DNA of 64,000 nt from Streptomyces sp. PKU-EA00015 (GTDB lineage: Bacteria; Actinomycetota; Actinomycetes; Streptomycetales; Streptomycetaceae): positions 186,001-250,000 of the forward strand of contig NZ_JABZEE010000007.1 in assembly GCF_013387495.1 (NCBI RefSeq), in the 5' to 3' direction. Under the pieces are notes generated by a model. It made no database searches. It saw only the letters and a program-made list of their open reading frames with translations, and was not told the origin of the DNA. Both the position numbers and the translations under genes were made by a program. Positions 19,515 through 29,004 of the stretch are shown here, in pieces. Numbering within the stretch: the stretch's first letter is position 1; each line of letters starts with the position of its first letter.

Positions 19515-20341
19515 TGGGCCAGAAGGTAAACCCGCACGGGTTCCGGCTCGGTATCACCACGGACTTCAAGTCCCGCTGGTACGCCGACAAGCTGTACAAG
19601 GACTACGTCAAGGAAGACGTCGCCATCCGTCGGATGATGACGTCCGGCATGGAGCGCGCCGGTATCTCGAAGGTTGAGATCGAGCGCACCCGTGACCGCG
19701 TGCGGGTGGACATCCACACCGCGCGTCCCGGCATCGTCATCGGCCGCCGTGGCGCCGAGGCCGACCGCATCCGCGGCGACCTCGAGAAGCTCACGGGCAA
19801 GCAGGTCCAGCTGAACATCCTCGAGGTCAAGAACCCCGAGGTCGACGCTCAGCTCGTGGCCCAGGCCGTTGCCGAGCAGCTGTCCTCCCGCGTCTCCTTC
19901 CGCCGTGCCATGCGCAAGAGCATGCAGTCGGCCATGAAGGCGGGCGCCAAGGGCATCAAGATCCAGTGTGGCGGCCGTCTCGGCGGCGCCGAGATGTCCC
20001 GCTCGGAGTTCTACCGCGAGGGCCGTGTGCCGCTGCACACGCTCCGCGCGAACGTCGAGTACGGCTTCTTCGAGGCCAAGACCACCTTCGGCCGCATCGG
20101 CGTGAAGGTCTGGATCTACAAGGGCGACGTCAAGAACATCGCCGAGGTCCGCGCCGAGAACGCTGCTGCCCGCGCCGGCAACCGCCCGGCCCGTGGCGGC
20201 GCCGACCGCCCGGCCCGTGGTGGCCGCGGTGGCGAGCGTGGCGGTCGCGGTCGCAAGCCGCAGCAGGCTGCTGCTGCCGAGGCCCCCAAGGCCGAGGCCG
20301 CTGCCGCCGCTCCGGCTGAGAGCACCGGAACGGAGGCCTGA
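19514..20341 (+). CDS. rpsC: 30S ribosomal protein S3 with RGG-rich C-terminal extension
   Basis: S3 forms part of the mRNA entry tunnel and has helicase activity. The product has 275 residues, longer than the E. coli protein (about 233). It has the KH domain with [16 protein letters not shown] and the C-terminal S3 domain with AQCGGRL-like [14 protein letters not shown] and [11 protein letters not shown]. After residue about 215 it continues into a low-complexity tail rich in Arg-Gly-Gly ([26 protein letters not shown]), then Ala/Glu. The tail is likely disordered and RNA-binding. Starts by 1-bp overlap with rplV. Confidence 0.99.
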   Translation: MGQKVNPHGFRLGITTDFKSRWYADKLYKDYVKEDVAIRRMMTSGMERAGISKVEIERTRDRVRVDIHTARPGIVIGRRGAEADRIRGDLEKLTGKQVQLNILEVKNPEVDAQLVAQAVAEQLSSRVSFRRAMRKSMQSAMKAGAKGIKIQCGGRLGGAEMSRSEFYREGRVPLHTLRANVEYGFFEAKTTFGRIGVKVWIYKGDVKNIAEVRAENAAARAGNRPARGGADRPARGGRGGERGGRGRKPQQAAAAEAPKAEAAAAAPAESTGTEA

Positions 20342-20346
20342 CCGAA

Positions 20347-20766
20347 ATGCTGATCCCCCGTAGGGTCAAGCACCGCAAGCAGCACCACCCGAAGCGCAGC
20401 GGTATGTCCAAGGGTGGTACGCAGGTTGCGTTCGGCGAGTACGGCATCCAGGCCCTCACTCCGGCGTACGTGACCAACCGCCAGATCGAGGCGGCTCGTA
20501 TCGCGATGACCCGCCACATCAAGCGTGGCGGCAAGGTCTGGATCAACATCTACCCGGACCGCCCGCTGACCAAGAAGCCTGCCGAGACCCGCATGGGTTC
20601 CGGTAAGGGTTCCCCGGAGTGGTGGGTCGCGAACGTCAAGCCCGGTCGGGTGATGTTCGAACTGTCCTACCCGAACGAGAAGATTGCTCGTGAGGCGCTC
20701 ACCCGCGCTGCTCACAAGCTTCCGATGAAGTGCCGCATCGTTCGGCGCGAGGCAGGTGAGGCGTGA
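20347..20766 (+). CDS. rplP: 50S ribosomal protein L16
   Basis: L16 helps form the A-site tRNA pocket on the large subunit. The product has 139 residues, starting [14 protein letters not shown], with the conserved [20 protein letters not shown] segment near residues 82-101. Five bases separate it from rpsC, and its last base is the first of the rpmC ATG. Standard length and position. Confidence 0.99.
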   Translation: MLIPRRVKHRKQHHPKRSGMSKGGTQVAFGEYGIQALTPAYVTNRQIEAARIAMTRHIKRGGKVWINIYPDRPLTKKPAETRMGSGKGSPEWWVANVKPGRVMFELSYPNEKIAREALTRAAHKLPMKCRIVRREAGEA

Positions 20767-20990
20767 TGTCGGCCGGAACCAAGGCGTCCGAGCTGCGCGA
20801 GCTGGGCAACGAGGAGCTTGTTGCCAAGCTCCGCGAGGCCAAGGAAGAGCTGTTCAACCTCCGCTTCCAGGCGGCGACCGGTCAGCTCGAGAACCACGGC
20901 CGGCTGAAGGCCGTCCGCAAGGACATCGCCCGGATCTACACCCTGATGCGTGAGCGTGAGCTGGGCATCGAGACGGTGGAGAGCGCCTGA
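20766..20990 (+). CDS. rpmC: 50S ribosomal protein L29
   Basis: L29 lies near the tunnel exit beside L23. The 74-residue, mostly helical product has the conserved [23 protein letters not shown] core and [21 protein letters not shown] 20766 overlaps the rplP TGA (TGATG). An in-frame GTG three bases upstream is less likely. The next gene, rpsQ, starts within the stop codon. Confidence 0.98.
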   Translation: MSAGTKASELRELGNEELVAKLREAKEELFNLRFQAATGQLENHGRLKAVRKDIARIYTLMRERELGIETVESA

Positions 20991-21274
20991 TGAGCGAGAG
21001 CAACGTGACTGAGAACAAGGAAGCCCGCGGTTTCCGCAAGACCCGTGAGGGTCTGGTCGTCAGCGACAAGATGGACAAGACCGTCGTCGTCGCCGTCGAG
21101 GACCGCGTGAAGCACGCGCTGTACGGCAAGGTCATCCGCCGTACGAACAAGCTCAAGGCGCACGACGAGCAGAACGCCGCGGGCGTCGGCGACCGTGTCC
21201 TCCTCATGGAGACCCGGCCGCTGTCCGCGACGAAGCGCTGGCGCGTCGTCGAGATCCTCGAGAAGGCCAAGTAA
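20990..21274 (+). CDS. rpsQ: 30S ribosomal protein S17
   Basis: S17 is a primary 16S rRNA-binding protein with an OB fold. The product has 94 residues with [31 protein letters not shown] and the terminal [16 protein letters not shown]. The N-terminus is about ten residues longer than in E. coli. It is the last gene of the S10 group. A 108-bp structured gap follows before rplN. Confidence 0.98.
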   Translation: MSESNVTENKEARGFRKTREGLVVSDKMDKTVVVAVEDRVKHALYGKVIRRTNKLKAHDEQNAAGVGDRVLLMETRPLSATKRWRVVEILEKAK

Positions 21275-21277
21275 TCG

Positions 21278-21354
21278 CTTGAAGGGGTAACCCTTCGAGT
21301 TCGTTCCGCCAGGCTCGGTGGGGGCTTTCCCTCGTAAGAGGACAGCCCCCGCCG
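21278..21354 (+). promoter_or_regulatory. two GUAA-capped hairpins between rpsQ and rplN
   Basis: Hairpin 1 is CTTGAAGGG / CCCTTCGAG (21278-21286 and 21291-21299) closed by GTAA, a 9-bp stem with one G-U pair. Hairpin 2 is CGGTGGGGGCT / AGCCCCCGCCG (21316-21326 and 21344-21354) and encloses an inner CCTC-GTAA-GAGG hairpin. Both end in GNRA-type tetraloops. They could be an attenuator or a protein-binding leader for the spc genes; no clear promoter is visible. Confidence 0.6.
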
Positions 21355-21382
21355 GGAACCGGCAGACAATCAGGAGATAGAC

Positions 21383-21751
21383 GTGATCCAGCAGGAGTCG
21401 CGACTGCGTGTCGCCGACAACACTGGTGCCAAGGAGATCCTTTGCATCCGTGTTCTCGGTGGCTCCGGTCGCCGCTACGCGGGCATCGGTGACGTCATCG
21501 TCGCCACCGTCAAGGACGCGATCCCCGGTGGCAACGTGAAGAAGGGTGACGTCGTCAAGGCGGTCATCGTTCGCACCGTCAAGGAGCGCCGCCGCCAGGA
21601 CGGCTCGTACATCCGCTTCGACGAGAACGCCGCCGTCATTCTGAAGAACGACGGCGACCCTCGCGGCACCCGTATCTTCGGCCCCGTGGGCCGTGAGCTG
21701 CGCGAGAAGAAGTTCATGAAGATCATCTCGCTCGCGCCGGAGGTGCTGTAA
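21383..21751 (+). CDS. rplN: 50S ribosomal protein L14
   Basis: L14 forms an intersubunit bridge and is the silencing-factor RsfS binding site. The product has 122 residues, starting at GTG 21383 after AGGAG. It begins [19 protein letters not shown] and contains the L14 signature region [30 protein letters not shown]. It is the first gene of the spc group. rplX follows 2 bp after the stop. Confidence 0.99.
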   Translation: MIQQESRLRVADNTGAKEILCIRVLGGSGRRYAGIGDVIVATVKDAIPGGNVKKGDVVKAVIVRTVKERRRQDGSYIRFDENAAVILKNDGDPRGTRIFGPVGRELREKKFMKIISLAPEVL

Positions 21752-21753
21752 GC

Positions 21754-22077
21754 ATGAAGATCAAGAAGGGCGACCTGGTACAGGTCATCACCGGTAAGGA
21801 CAAGGGCAAGCAGGGCAAGGTCATTCAGGCCTTCCCCCGTGAGGACCGCGTCCTGGTCGAGGGTGTCAACCGGGTCAAGAAGCACACCAAGGCCGGCCAG
21901 ACCGCTCGCGGTTCGCAGACCGGTGGCATCGTCACGACCGAGGCCCCCATCCACGTGAGCAATGTTCAGCTCGTCGTGGAGAAGGACGGCAACAAGGTCG
22001 TCACGCGCGTCGGTTACCGCTTCGACGAAGAGGGCAACAAGATCCGCGTTGCCAAGCGGACGGGTGAGGACATCTGA
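21754..22077 (+). CDS. rplX: 50S ribosomal protein L24
   Basis: L24 starts large-subunit assembly. The product has 107 residues with a KOW motif near the N-terminus ([25 protein letters not shown]). It ends by sharing one base with the rplE ATG (TGATG). Standard length and position. Confidence 0.99.
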   Translation: MKIKKGDLVQVITGKDKGKQGKVIQAFPREDRVLVEGVNRVKKHTKAGQTARGSQTGGIVTTEAPIHVSNVQLVVEKDGNKVVTRVGYRFDEEGNKIRVAKRTGEDI

Positions 22078-22634
22078 TGGCTACCACCACCACTCCGCGT
22101 CTGAAGACGAAGTACCGCGAGGAGATCGCGGGCAAGCTGCGTGAGGAGTTCTCCTTCGAGAACGTCATGCAGGTTCCCGGCCTCGTCAAGATCGTGGTCA
22201 ACATGGGTGTGGGCGACGCCGCCCGCGACTCCAAGCTGATCGAGGGCGCCATCCGCGACCTCACCACGATCACCGGTCAGAAGCCGGCCGTCACCAAGGC
22301 CCGCAAGTCCATCGCGCAGTTCAAGCTGCGTGAGGGTCAGCCGATCGGTGCCCACGTCACGCTTCGTGGCGACCGCATGTGGGAGTTCCTGGACCGCACC
22401 CTGTCGCTCGCGCTCCCGCGCATCCGCGACTTCCGTGGTCTGTCCCCCAAGCAGTTCGACGGCCGTGGCAACTACACCTTCGGTCTCACGGAGCAGGTCA
22501 TGTTCCACGAGATCGACCAGGACAAGATCGACCGTGTCCGGGGTATGGACATCACCGTGGTCACCACGGCGACCAACGACGACGAGGGCCGCGCCCTCCT
22601 TCGTCACCTCGGCTTCCCGTTCAAGGAGGCGTGA
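22077..22634 (+). CDS. rplE: 50S ribosomal protein L5
   Basis: L5 binds 5S rRNA and contacts P-site tRNA. The product has 185 residues with the L5 signature [16 protein letters not shown] near residues 35-50 and the later [22 protein letters not shown]. Five bases separate its stop from the S14 gene. Confidence 0.99.
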   Translation: MATTTTPRLKTKYREEIAGKLREEFSFENVMQVPGLVKIVVNMGVGDAARDSKLIEGAIRDLTTITGQKPAVTKARKSIAQFKLREGQPIGAHVTLRGDRMWEFLDRTLSLALPRIRDFRGLSPKQFDGRGNYTFGLTEQVMFHEIDQDKIDRVRGMDITVVTTATNDDEGRALLRHLGFPFKEA

Positions 22635-22639
22635 GCGAG

Positions 22640-22825
22640 ATGGCGAAGAAGGCTCTGATTGCCAAGGCTGCTCGTAAGCCGAAGTTCGGTGTGCGCGCGT
22701 ACACCCGCTGCCAGCGCTGCGGCCGTCCGCACTCCGTGTACCGCAAGTTCGGCCTGTGCCGCGTGTGCCTTCGTGAGATGGCTCACCGTGGCGAGCTGCC
22801 GGGCGTGACCAAGAGCTCCTGGTAG
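22640..22825 (+). CDS. rpsN: 30S ribosomal protein S14, zinc-binding type
   Basis: Short S14 of 61 residues with [20 protein letters not shown], a four-cysteine zinc site of the C+ form. Streptomycetes generally also have a longer zinc-free S14 paralogue controlled by Zur, used when zinc is scarce. This core-operon copy is the zinc-replete form. The ATG is 5 bp after rplE. A 209-bp gap with no recognisable gene follows before rpsH. Confidence 0.98.
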   Translation: MAKKALIAKAARKPKFGVRAYTRCQRCGRPHSVYRKFGLCRVCLREMAHRGELPGVTKSSW

Positions 22826-23034
22826 TTCCCTACTTGGGAACACCGGAGTCTCTCGGTAAGTAAAGGGTCGGCGGTGGCCCACTCCTCCATGGCTTAGGCT
22901 AGGAGGGTTGGGCGTCCGCCGCCCTGACCGACTTACTACGCCGTAGGTCCCCGCACCGCACCCGTCCCGCCACTGAGTGGGGAGAGGGATGGCGCATACA
23001 GGAAACCCCGGCGAGAGAGGCCGAAGGCCAATTC

Positions 23035-23433
23035 ATGACCATGACTGATCCGATCGCAGACATGCTTACGCGTCTGCGGAACGCGAACTCGGCATACCAC
23101 GACTCCGTGGCGATGCCGCACAGCAAGATCAAGTCGCACATCGCGGAGATCCTCCAGCAGGAGGGTTTCATCACCGGCTGGAAGGTCGAGGACGCCGAGG
23201 TCGGCAAGAACCTCGTCCTGGAGCTGAAGTTCGGCCCGAACCGTGAGCGTTCGATCGCCGGCATCAAGCGCATCTCGAAGCCGGGTCTGCGCGTTTACGC
23301 GAAGTCCACCAACCTGCCGAAGGTTCTCGGCGGCCTGGGCGTGGCGATCATCTCCACGTCCCACGGTCTCCTGACCGGCCAGCAGGCGCAGAAGAAGGGC
23401 GTGGGTGGGGAAGTCCTCGCCTACGTCTGGTAG
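23035..23433 (+). CDS. rpsH: 30S ribosomal protein S8
   Basis: S8 is a primary 16S rRNA binder in the central domain. The product has 132 residues, starting [18 protein letters not shown] and ending with the signature [26 protein letters not shown]. In E. coli S8 represses the spc operon. The gap upstream (22826-23034) could hold a control element, but nothing firm can be assigned. Confidence 0.99.
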   Translation: MTMTDPIADMLTRLRNANSAYHDSVAMPHSKIKSHIAEILQQEGFITGWKVEDAEVGKNLVLELKFGPNRERSIAGIKRISKPGLRVYAKSTNLPKVLGGLGVAIISTSHGLLTGQQAQKKGVGGEVLAYVW

Positions 23434-23454
23434 TCGGGAACGGAGGAAAAGCTC

Positions 23455-23994
23455 ATGTCGCGAATCGGCAAGCTCCCCATCCAGGTTCCCGCCGGTGTGG
23501 ACGTCACCATCGATGGCCGCACGGTCACCGTGAAGGGTTCCAAGGGCACCCTCACGCACACCGTCGCCGCGCCGATCGAGATCGTCAAGGGTGAGGACGG
23601 CGTCCTGAACGTCACCCGCCCCAACGACGAGCGTCAGAACAAGGCCCTCCACGGCCTGTCCCGCACGCTGGTGGCGAACATGATCACCGGTGTGACCCAG
23701 GGATACACCAAGGCGCTCGAGATCAGCGGTGTCGGTTACCGCGTTGCCGCGAAGGGCTCCAACCTGGAGTTCCAGCTCGGCTACAGCCACCCGATCCTGG
23801 TGGAGGCGCCTGACGGCATCTCCTTCAAGGTCGAGTCGCCGACCAAGTTCTCGGTCGAGGGCATCGACAAGCAGAAGGTCGGCGAGGTCGCCGCGAACAT
23901 CCGCAAGCTGCGCAAGCCCGACCCGTACAAGGCCAAGGGCGTCAAGTACGCGGGCGAGGTCATCCGCCGCAAGGTCGGAAAGGCGGGTAAGTAA
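23455..23994 (+). CDS. rplF: 50S ribosomal protein L6
   Basis: L6 lies near the factor-binding site. The product has 179 residues with two related alpha/beta repeats, starting [19 protein letters not shown] and ending with the L6 signature [25 protein letters not shown]. Its Shine-Dalgarno GGAGGA precedes the ATG. rplR starts 3 bp after the stop. Confidence 0.99.
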   Translation: MSRIGKLPIQVPAGVDVTIDGRTVTVKGSKGTLTHTVAAPIEIVKGEDGVLNVTRPNDERQNKALHGLSRTLVANMITGVTQGYTKALEISGVGYRVAAKGSNLEFQLGYSHPILVEAPDGISFKVESPTKFSVEGIDKQKVGEVAANIRKLRKPDPYKAKGVKYAGEVIRRKVGKAGK

Positions 23995-23997
23995 GCC

Positions 23998-24381
23998 ATG
24001 GCATACGGTGTGAAGATCGCTAAGGGCAAGGCCTACAAGGCTGCTGCCATCAAGCGCCGCCACATCCGCGTCCGCAAGAAGGTCTCGGGCACGGCCGAGC
24101 GTCCGCGCCTGGTCGTGACGCGCTCGAACCGCCACATGGTCGCCCAGGTCATCGACGACATCAAGGGTCACACCCTGGCGTCGGCGTCGACCCTGGACAC
24201 CTCCATCCGGGGTGGCGAGGGCGACAAGTCCGCGCAGGCCAAGCAGGTCGGCGCTCTGGTCGCCGAGCGTGCCAAGGCCGCCGGTGTCGAGGCTGTCGTG
24301 TTCGACCGTGGTGGCAACCAGTACGCCGGGCGCATCGCCGCCCTGGCGGACGCCGCCCGCGAAGCCGGCCTGAAGTTCTGA
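23998..24381 (+). CDS. rplR: 50S ribosomal protein L18
   Basis: L18 binds 5S rRNA together with L5. The product has 127 residues with a basic N-terminus ([21 protein letters not shown] split by a short linker), the conserved [26 protein letters not shown]-terminus and full length. A 43-bp gap with GAGAGG before the next ATG leads to rpsE. Confidence 0.99.
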   Translation: MAYGVKIAKGKAYKAAAIKRRHIRVRKKVSGTAERPRLVVTRSNRHMVAQVIDDIKGHTLASASTLDTSIRGGEGDKSAQAKQVGALVAERAKAAGVEAVVFDRGGNQYAGRIAALADAAREAGLKF

Positions 24382-24424
24382 GCCGGTTCCGTAGCTCAGC
24401 GGAAAACGAAGAGAGGTAATTCCA

Positions 24425-25030
24425 ATGGCTGGACCCCAGCGCCGCGGAAGCGGTGCCGGTGGCGGCGAGCGGCGGGACCGGAAGGGCCGTGACGGCGGCG
24501 CAGCTGCCGCCGAGAAGACCGCGTACGTTGAGCGCGTTGTCGCGATCAACCGCGTCGCCAAGGTTGTGAAGGGTGGTCGTCGCTTCAGCTTCACCGCGCT
24601 GGTCGTGGTGGGCGATGGTGACGGCACCGTCGGCGTCGGTTACGGCAAGGCCAAGGAGGTGCCGGCCGCCATCGCCAAGGGTGTTGAGGAGGCCAAGAAG
24701 CACTTCTTCAAGGTCCCCCGTATCCAGGGCACCATCCCGCACCCGATCCAGGGCGAGAAGGCTGCCGGCGTCGTTCTGCTCAAGCCGGCTTCCCCCGGTA
24801 CCGGTGTTATCGCCGGTGGCCCGGTGCGTGCCGTGCTCGAGTGCGCGGGCGTGCACGACATCCTGTCGAAGTCGCTCGGCTCGGACAACGCGATCAACAT
24901 CGTGCACGCGACCGTGGCGGCCCTGAAGGGCCTGCAGCGTCCCGAGGAGATCGCGGCGCGCCGCGGTCTGCCGCTCGAGGACGTCGCCCCCGCGGCTCTG
25001 CTGCGTGCGCGTGCGGGAGCGGGTGCGTAA
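24425..25030 (+). CDS. rpsE: 30S ribosomal protein S5
   Basis: S5 helps keep decoding accurate and lines the mRNA entry path. The product has 201 residues. A glycine/arginine-rich N-terminal extension ([19 protein letters not shown]) precedes the conserved [23 protein letters not shown] double-stranded-RNA-binding domain, followed by [15 protein letters not shown]. The rpmD ATG overlaps its stop by one base (TAATG). Confidence 0.99.
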   Translation: MAGPQRRGSGAGGGERRDRKGRDGGAAAAEKTAYVERVVAINRVAKVVKGGRRFSFTALVVVGDGDGTVGVGYGKAKEVPAAIAKGVEEAKKHFFKVPRIQGTIPHPIQGEKAAGVVLLKPASPGTGVIAGGPVRAVLECAGVHDILSKSLGSDNAINIVHATVAALKGLQRPEEIAARRGLPLEDVAPAALLRARAGAGA

Positions 25031-25212
25031 TGGCTCGCCTCAAGATCACGCAGACGAAGTCGTACATCGGCAGCAAGCAGAACCACCGCGACACCCTGCG
25101 TTCGCTTGGCCTCAAGCGGGTCAACGACGTGGTCGTCAAGGAGGACCGTCCCGAGTTCCGCGGCATGGTGCACACCGTCCGCCACCTCGTGACGGTCGAG
25201 GAGGTCGACTGA
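25030..25212 (+). CDS. rpmD: 50S ribosomal protein L30
   Basis: L30 is a small large-subunit protein. The product has 60 residues: [20 protein letters not shown], then [17 protein letters not shown], matching the L30 signature. It overlaps rpsE by one base and is followed 1 bp later by rplO. Standard. Confidence 0.98.
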   Translation: MARLKITQTKSYIGSKQNHRDTLRSLGLKRVNDVVVKEDRPEFRGMVHTVRHLVTVEEVD

Positions 25213-25213
25213 C

Positions 25214-25669
25214 ATGGCGGAGCAGAACCCGCTGAAGGTCCACAACCTCCGTCCCGCCCCCGGCGCCAAGACCGCCAAGACCCGTGTCGGTCGTGGTGAG
25301 GCGTCGAAGGGTAAGACGGCCGGTCGTGGTACCAAGGGCACGAAGGCCCGTTACCAGGTTCCGCAGCGCTTCGAGGGCGGGCAGATGCCCCTCCACATGC
25401 GCCTGCCGAAGCTCAAGGGCTTCAAGAACCCGTTCCGCACCGAGTACCAGGTCGTGAACCTGGACAAGCTGGCCGCCCTGTACCCGCAGGGTGGCGAGGT
25501 CACCGTCGCCGACCTGGTCGACAAGGGTGCCGTGCGCAAGAACAGCCTCGTCAAGGTCCTGGGCCAGGGCGAGATCTCCGTGGCGCTGCAGGTGACGGTC
25601 GACGCCGTCTCCGGCTCCGCCAAGGAGAAGATCGCCGCCGCCGGCGGCACCGTCACCGAGCTCGTCTGA
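25214..25669 (+). CDS. rplO: 50S ribosomal protein L15
   Basis: L15 is a late-assembly large-subunit protein. The product has 151 residues with the extended glycine-rich N-terminus [19 protein letters not shown] and the C-terminal L15 signature ending in [15 protein letters not shown] strong hairpin follows 22 bp after the stop, so many transcripts may end before secY. Confidence 0.99.
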   Translation: MAEQNPLKVHNLRPAPGAKTAKTRVGRGEASKGKTAGRGTKGTKARYQVPQRFEGGQMPLHMRLPKLKGFKNPFRTEYQVVNLDKLAALYPQGGEVTVADLVDKGAVRKNSLVKVLGQGEISVALQVTVDAVSGSAKEKIAAAGGTVTELV

Positions 25670-25691
25670 GACGACTCGATGGCTTGAACAT

Positions 25692-25731
25692 CCAGCCGGG
25701 GATGCCTTCCAAAAGGGGCATCCCCGGTTGG
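25692..25731 (+). terminator. hairpin between rplO and secY
   Basis: CCAGCCGGGGATGCC (25692-25706) pairs with GGCATCCCCGGTTGG (25717-25731), a 15-bp stem with one G-U pair. It lies in the 213-bp gap before secY and may be a full terminator or an attenuator lowering secY expression. A weak -10-like TAAGGT at 25759-25764 could serve a secY promoter; no convincing -35 was found. Confidence 0.75.
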
Positions 25732-25882
25732 TCGTTCCTAGGGGGGCATGGTCGCCGGTAAGGTGGCGTGCACTGTTAACTTCAGCCCGGTGTGCCTACC
25801 CGGCAAACCGTGCGGATACGTATTCGTCGATCCTCAAGACCGTCACCTCTGACGCAGAAGCGCGGGGGTCGCAGGAGGCACC

Positions 25883-27202
25883 GTGCTCACCGCGTTCGCC
25901 CGGGCGTTCAAGACGCCCGACCTGCGCAAGAAGCTGCTGTTCACACTGGCCATCATCGTGCTGTACCGCCTCGGGTCGCACATTCCGGTCCCGGGTGTGG
26001 ACTATCAGAACGTCCAGATCTGTGTGGATGCGGCCCAGAAGGGCAACAACAGCCTGTTCGGGCTGGTGAACATGTTCAGCGGCGGGGCGCTGCTGCAGAT
26101 CACCATTTTTGCGCTGGGCATCATGCCGTACATCACGGCGAGCATCATCCTTCAGCTGCTGACCGTCGTGATCCCACGGCTCGAGGCCCTCAAGAAGGAG
26201 GGTCAGTCCGGCACGGCGAAGATCACGCAGTACACGCGGTACCTGACCGTCGCGCTCGCCGTGCTCCAGGGCACCGGCCTGGTGGCGACCGCCCGCAGCG
26301 GCGCGCTGTTCAGCGGCTGCACGGTGGCCGACCAGATCGTTCCCGACCAGTCGATCTTCACCACCGTCGTGATGGTGGTCACGATGACCGCCGGCACCGC
26401 CGCCGTCATGTGGCTCGGTGAGCTCATCACCGACCGCGGCATCGGCAACGGCATGTCCATCCTGATGTTCATCTCGATCGCCGCCGGCTTCCCGGGCGCC
26501 CTGTGGGCCATCAAGGAGAGCGGCAAGCTCGCGGGCGGCTGGATCGAGTTCGGCACGGTCATCCTGATCGGCTTCGTGATGGTCGGCCTCGTCGTCTTCG
26601 TCGAGCAGGCCCAGCGCCGTATCCCCGTGCAGTACGCGAAGCGCATGATCGGCCGCAGGTCGTACGGCGGTACGTCCACATACATCCCGCTCAAGGTGAA
26701 CCAGGCAGGTGTGATTCCTGTCATCTTCGCGTCGTCGCTGCTGTACATCCCGGCGCTCGTCGCGCAGTTCTCGAACTCCAACGCAGGCTGGAAAACCTGG
26801 ATCGAAGCCCACTTCGTCAAGGGTGACCACCCCTACTACATCGCTACGTACTTCCTCCTGATCGTGTTCTTCGCCTTCTTCTATGTGGCGATCTCGTTCA
26901 ACCCCGAGGAAGTCGCGGACAACATGAAGAAGTATGGTGGCTTCATCCCGGGTATCCGGGCTGGTCGTCCTACTGCCGAGTACCTGAGCTACGTGCTCAA
27001 CAGGATCACTTGGCCGGGCTCGCTGTACCTGGGTCTGATTGCTCTTGTCCCGACGATGGCGTTGGCAGGCTTCGGAGGCGCGAACCAGAACTTCCCGTTC
27101 GGCGGGACGAGCATCCTCATCATCGTGGGTGTGGGTCTGGAGACCGTGAAGCAGATCGAGAGCCAGCTCCAGCAGCGCAATTACGAAGGGTTCCTCCGCT
27201 GA
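25883..27202 (+). CDS. secY: preprotein translocase subunit SecY
   Basis: SecY is the channel of the Sec export and insertion machine. The product has 439 residues with ten hydrophobic helices, starting with LTAFARAFKTPDLRKKLLFTLAIIVLYRLGSHIPVPG. It contains the plug-region and signature segments GGALLQITIFALGIMPYITASIILQLL and the cytoplasmic loop QAQRRIPVQYAKRM. GTG 25883 follows AGGAGG. The stop overlaps the adk ATG by one base (TGATG), so the two are coupled. Confidence 0.99.
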   Translation: MLTAFARAFKTPDLRKKLLFTLAIIVLYRLGSHIPVPGVDYQNVQICVDAAQKGNNSLFGLVNMFSGGALLQITIFALGIMPYITASIILQLLTVVIPRLEALKKEGQSGTAKITQYTRYLTVALAVLQGTGLVATARSGALFSGCTVADQIVPDQSIFTTVVMVVTMTAGTAAVMWLGELITDRGIGNGMSILMFISIAAGFPGALWAIKESGKLAGGWIEFGTVILIGFVMVGLVVFVEQAQRRIPVQYAKRMIGRRSYGGTSTYIPLKVNQAGVIPVIFASSLLYIPALVAQFSNSNAGWKTWIEAHFVKGDHPYYIATYFLLIVFFAFFYVAISFNPEEVADNMKKYGGFIPGIRAGRPTAEYLSYVLNRITWPGSLYLGLIALVPTMALAGFGGANQNFPFGGTSILIIVGVGLETVKQIESQLQQRNYEGFLR

Positions 27203-27867
27203 TGCGAATCGTCCTCGTCGGACCGCCCGGTGCCGGGAAGGGAACGCAGGCTGCGTACCTTGCCAAGAACCTGTCGATCCCGCACATCTCCACGGGCGAC
27301 CTCTTCCGTGCCAACATCTCCCAGGGCACGGAACTGGGCAAGCAGGCCAAGGCCTACATGGACGCCGGCAATCTGGTCCCGGACGAGGTGACCATCGGGA
27401 TGGCCAAGGACCGCATGTCCCAGTCCGACGCCGTGAACGGGTTCCTGCTGGACGGCTTCCCGCGCAATGTGGGCCAGGCCGAGGCACTGGACGAGATGCT
27501 GCAGAGCGAGGGCGTGGAGCTGGACGCGGTCCTCGACCTGGAGGTCCCCGAGGACGAGGTCGTCAAGCGGATCGCCGGCCGCCGCGTGTGCCGCAACGAC
27601 AGCGCGCACGTCTTCCACGTCACGTACACCCCACCGAAGGCCGAGGGTGTCTGCGACGAGTGCGGCGGCGACCTGTACCAGCGCGACGACGACTCCGAGG
27701 AGACGGTGCGCAAGCGGCTCGAGGTCTACCACACGCAGACCGAGCCGATCATCGACTACTACAAGGCCCAGGGCCTGGTGGTCACCATCTCCGCGCTGGG
27801 CAAGGTCGCCGACGTGACCGCCCGGGCGATGGAGGCCCTGCAGAAGGACAAGGCCGCCCAGGCCTGA
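27202..27867 (+). CDS. adk: adenylate kinase
   Basis: Adk converts ATP + AMP into two ADP. The product has 221 residues, with the P-loop GPPGAGKGT at 7-15, AMP-site STGDLFRANI, and LLDGFPRNVGQAEAL. The LID has CDEC near residue 152 and a single upstream cysteine (RRVCRNDSAHVF), so a zinc site is possible but one ligand differs from the classic four-cysteine form. It overlaps secY by one base. A terminator hairpin follows 16 bp after the stop. Confidence 0.98.
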   Translation: MRIVLVGPPGAGKGTQAAYLAKNLSIPHISTGDLFRANISQGTELGKQAKAYMDAGNLVPDEVTIGMAKDRMSQSDAVNGFLLDGFPRNVGQAEALDEMLQSEGVELDAVLDLEVPEDEVVKRIAGRRVCRNDSAHVFHVTYTPPKAEGVCDECGGDLYQRDDDSEETVRKRLEVYHTQTEPIIDYYKAQGLVVTISALGKVADVTARAMEALQKDKAAQA

Positions 27868-27883
27868 TCCGGACGGTCTCGAG

Positions 27884-27918
27884 TACGGCCGCGGTGTCCG
27901 ACGGACGCCGCGGCCGTA
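27884..27918 (+). terminator. terminator after adk
   Basis: TACGGCCGCGGTGTCC (27884-27899) pairs with GGACGCCGCGGCCGTA (27903-27918) around a GAC loop, followed by TTGTTG. The 16-bp stem with one wobble pair separates adk from map. Confidence 0.85.
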
Positions 27919-27964
27919 TTGTTGATAAGCCCCCGATTCCCCGCCGAGAAAGGCGTCCGCCGCA

Positions 27965-28801
27965 ATGGTGCAGATCAAGACCCCCGAGCAGATCGCGAAG
28001 ATGCGCGAGGCGGGACTGGTCGTCGCCGCCATCCACGCGGCGACCCGCGAGGCCGCGGTGCCCGGCGCCACGACCCGTGACCTGGACGAGGTCGCCCGCA
28101 AGGTGATCGCCGACCACGGCGCCAAGTCGAACTTCCTCGGGTACGGCGGCTTCCCCGCGACGATCTGCACGTCGGTGAACGAGGTCGTCGTCCACGGCAT
28201 CCCCGACGAGAAGACCGTCCTGAAGGACGGCGACATCATCTCCGTCGACTGCGGCGCGATCGTCGACGGCTGGCACGGCGACGCGGCGTACACGGCCTTC
28301 GTGGGCAGCGGTCACGCCCCGGAGCTCATCGAGCTGTCCCGGGTGACCGAGGAGTCGATGTGGGCCGGCATCGCCGCGATGAAGAACGGCAACCGCCTCG
28401 TCGACATCTCCCGCGCGATCGAGACGTACATCCGCCGCCAGCCGCGTCCGGCGACCGGCAAGTACGGGATCATCGAGGACTACGGCGGTCACGGCATCGG
28501 CACCGAGATGCACATGGACCCGCACCTGCTGAACTACGTCTCCCGCAAGCGCGGCCGCGGCCCCAAGCTGGTGCCGGGCTTCTGCCTCGCGATCGAGCCG
28601 ATGGTCTCGCTCGGCACGCCGCTGACCGATGTGCTCGAGGACGACTGGACGGTCGTCACGACCGACGGCACCTGGTCCTCGCACTGGGAGCACTCCGTGG
28701 CGCTCACGGAGGAGGGCCCGCTCGTGCTGACGGCGCCCGACGGCGGCAAGGCGAAGCTGGCCGAGCTGGGCGTCACCGCGGCGCCGGACCCCCTGGCCTG
28801 A
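27965..28801 (+). CDS. map: type I methionine aminopeptidase
   Basis: It removes the N-terminal Met from new proteins. The product has 278 residues. The five metal ligands are recognisable in VDCGAIVDGWHGDAA (two Asp), GHGIGTEMH (His) and the later GFCLAIEPM and TWSSHWEHS (Glu). There is no N-terminal zinc-finger extension, so it is the short form. A terminator hairpin follows. Streptomycetes usually have a second map elsewhere. Confidence 0.97.
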   Translation: MVQIKTPEQIAKMREAGLVVAAIHAATREAAVPGATTRDLDEVARKVIADHGAKSNFLGYGGFPATICTSVNEVVVHGIPDEKTVLKDGDIISVDCGAIVDGWHGDAAYTAFVGSGHAPELIELSRVTEESMWAGIAAMKNGNRLVDISRAIETYIRRQPRPATGKYGIIEDYGGHGIGTEMHMDPHLLNYVSRKRGRGPKLVPGFCLAIEPMVSLGTPLTDVLEDDWTVVTTDGTWSSHWEHSVALTEEGPLVLTAPDGGKAKLAELGVTAAPDPLA

Positions 28802-28806
28802 CGGCC

Positions 28807-28844
28807 GGGCCTTCCCCTCGGCCCCTGGGAGCCTGGGAAGGCCC
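28807..28844 (+). terminator. terminator after map
   Basis: GGGCCTTCCC (28807-28816) pairs with GGGAAGGCCC (28835-28844), followed by TT. It lies 5 bp after the map stop and ahead of the infA promoter region. Confidence 0.8.
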
Positions 28845-28894
28845 TTACCCGGCCGGGAGCGTAACGATCTTCTACGGTGGGCACACTTGCCGGA

Positions 28895-28924
28895 TTCGTC
28901 TTTTCGAAGGGCCTGACGTAGACT
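28895..28924 (+). promoter_or_regulatory. possible infA promoter
   Basis: TAGACT at 28919-28924 is a good -10 box; TTCGTC at 28895-28900 is a weak -35 with 18 bp spacing. It follows the map terminator and would give an 75-nt leader to infA, whose GTG has GAAAGG 9 nt upstream. Confidence 0.4.
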
Positions 28925-29004
28925 GATGCGTCGGCTCTCGTGTACCCGTGTGTCCGCACCCGGGGACGAGAGTCGATCAAGGTAGCCGATTCGAAAGGCG
29001 AAGC

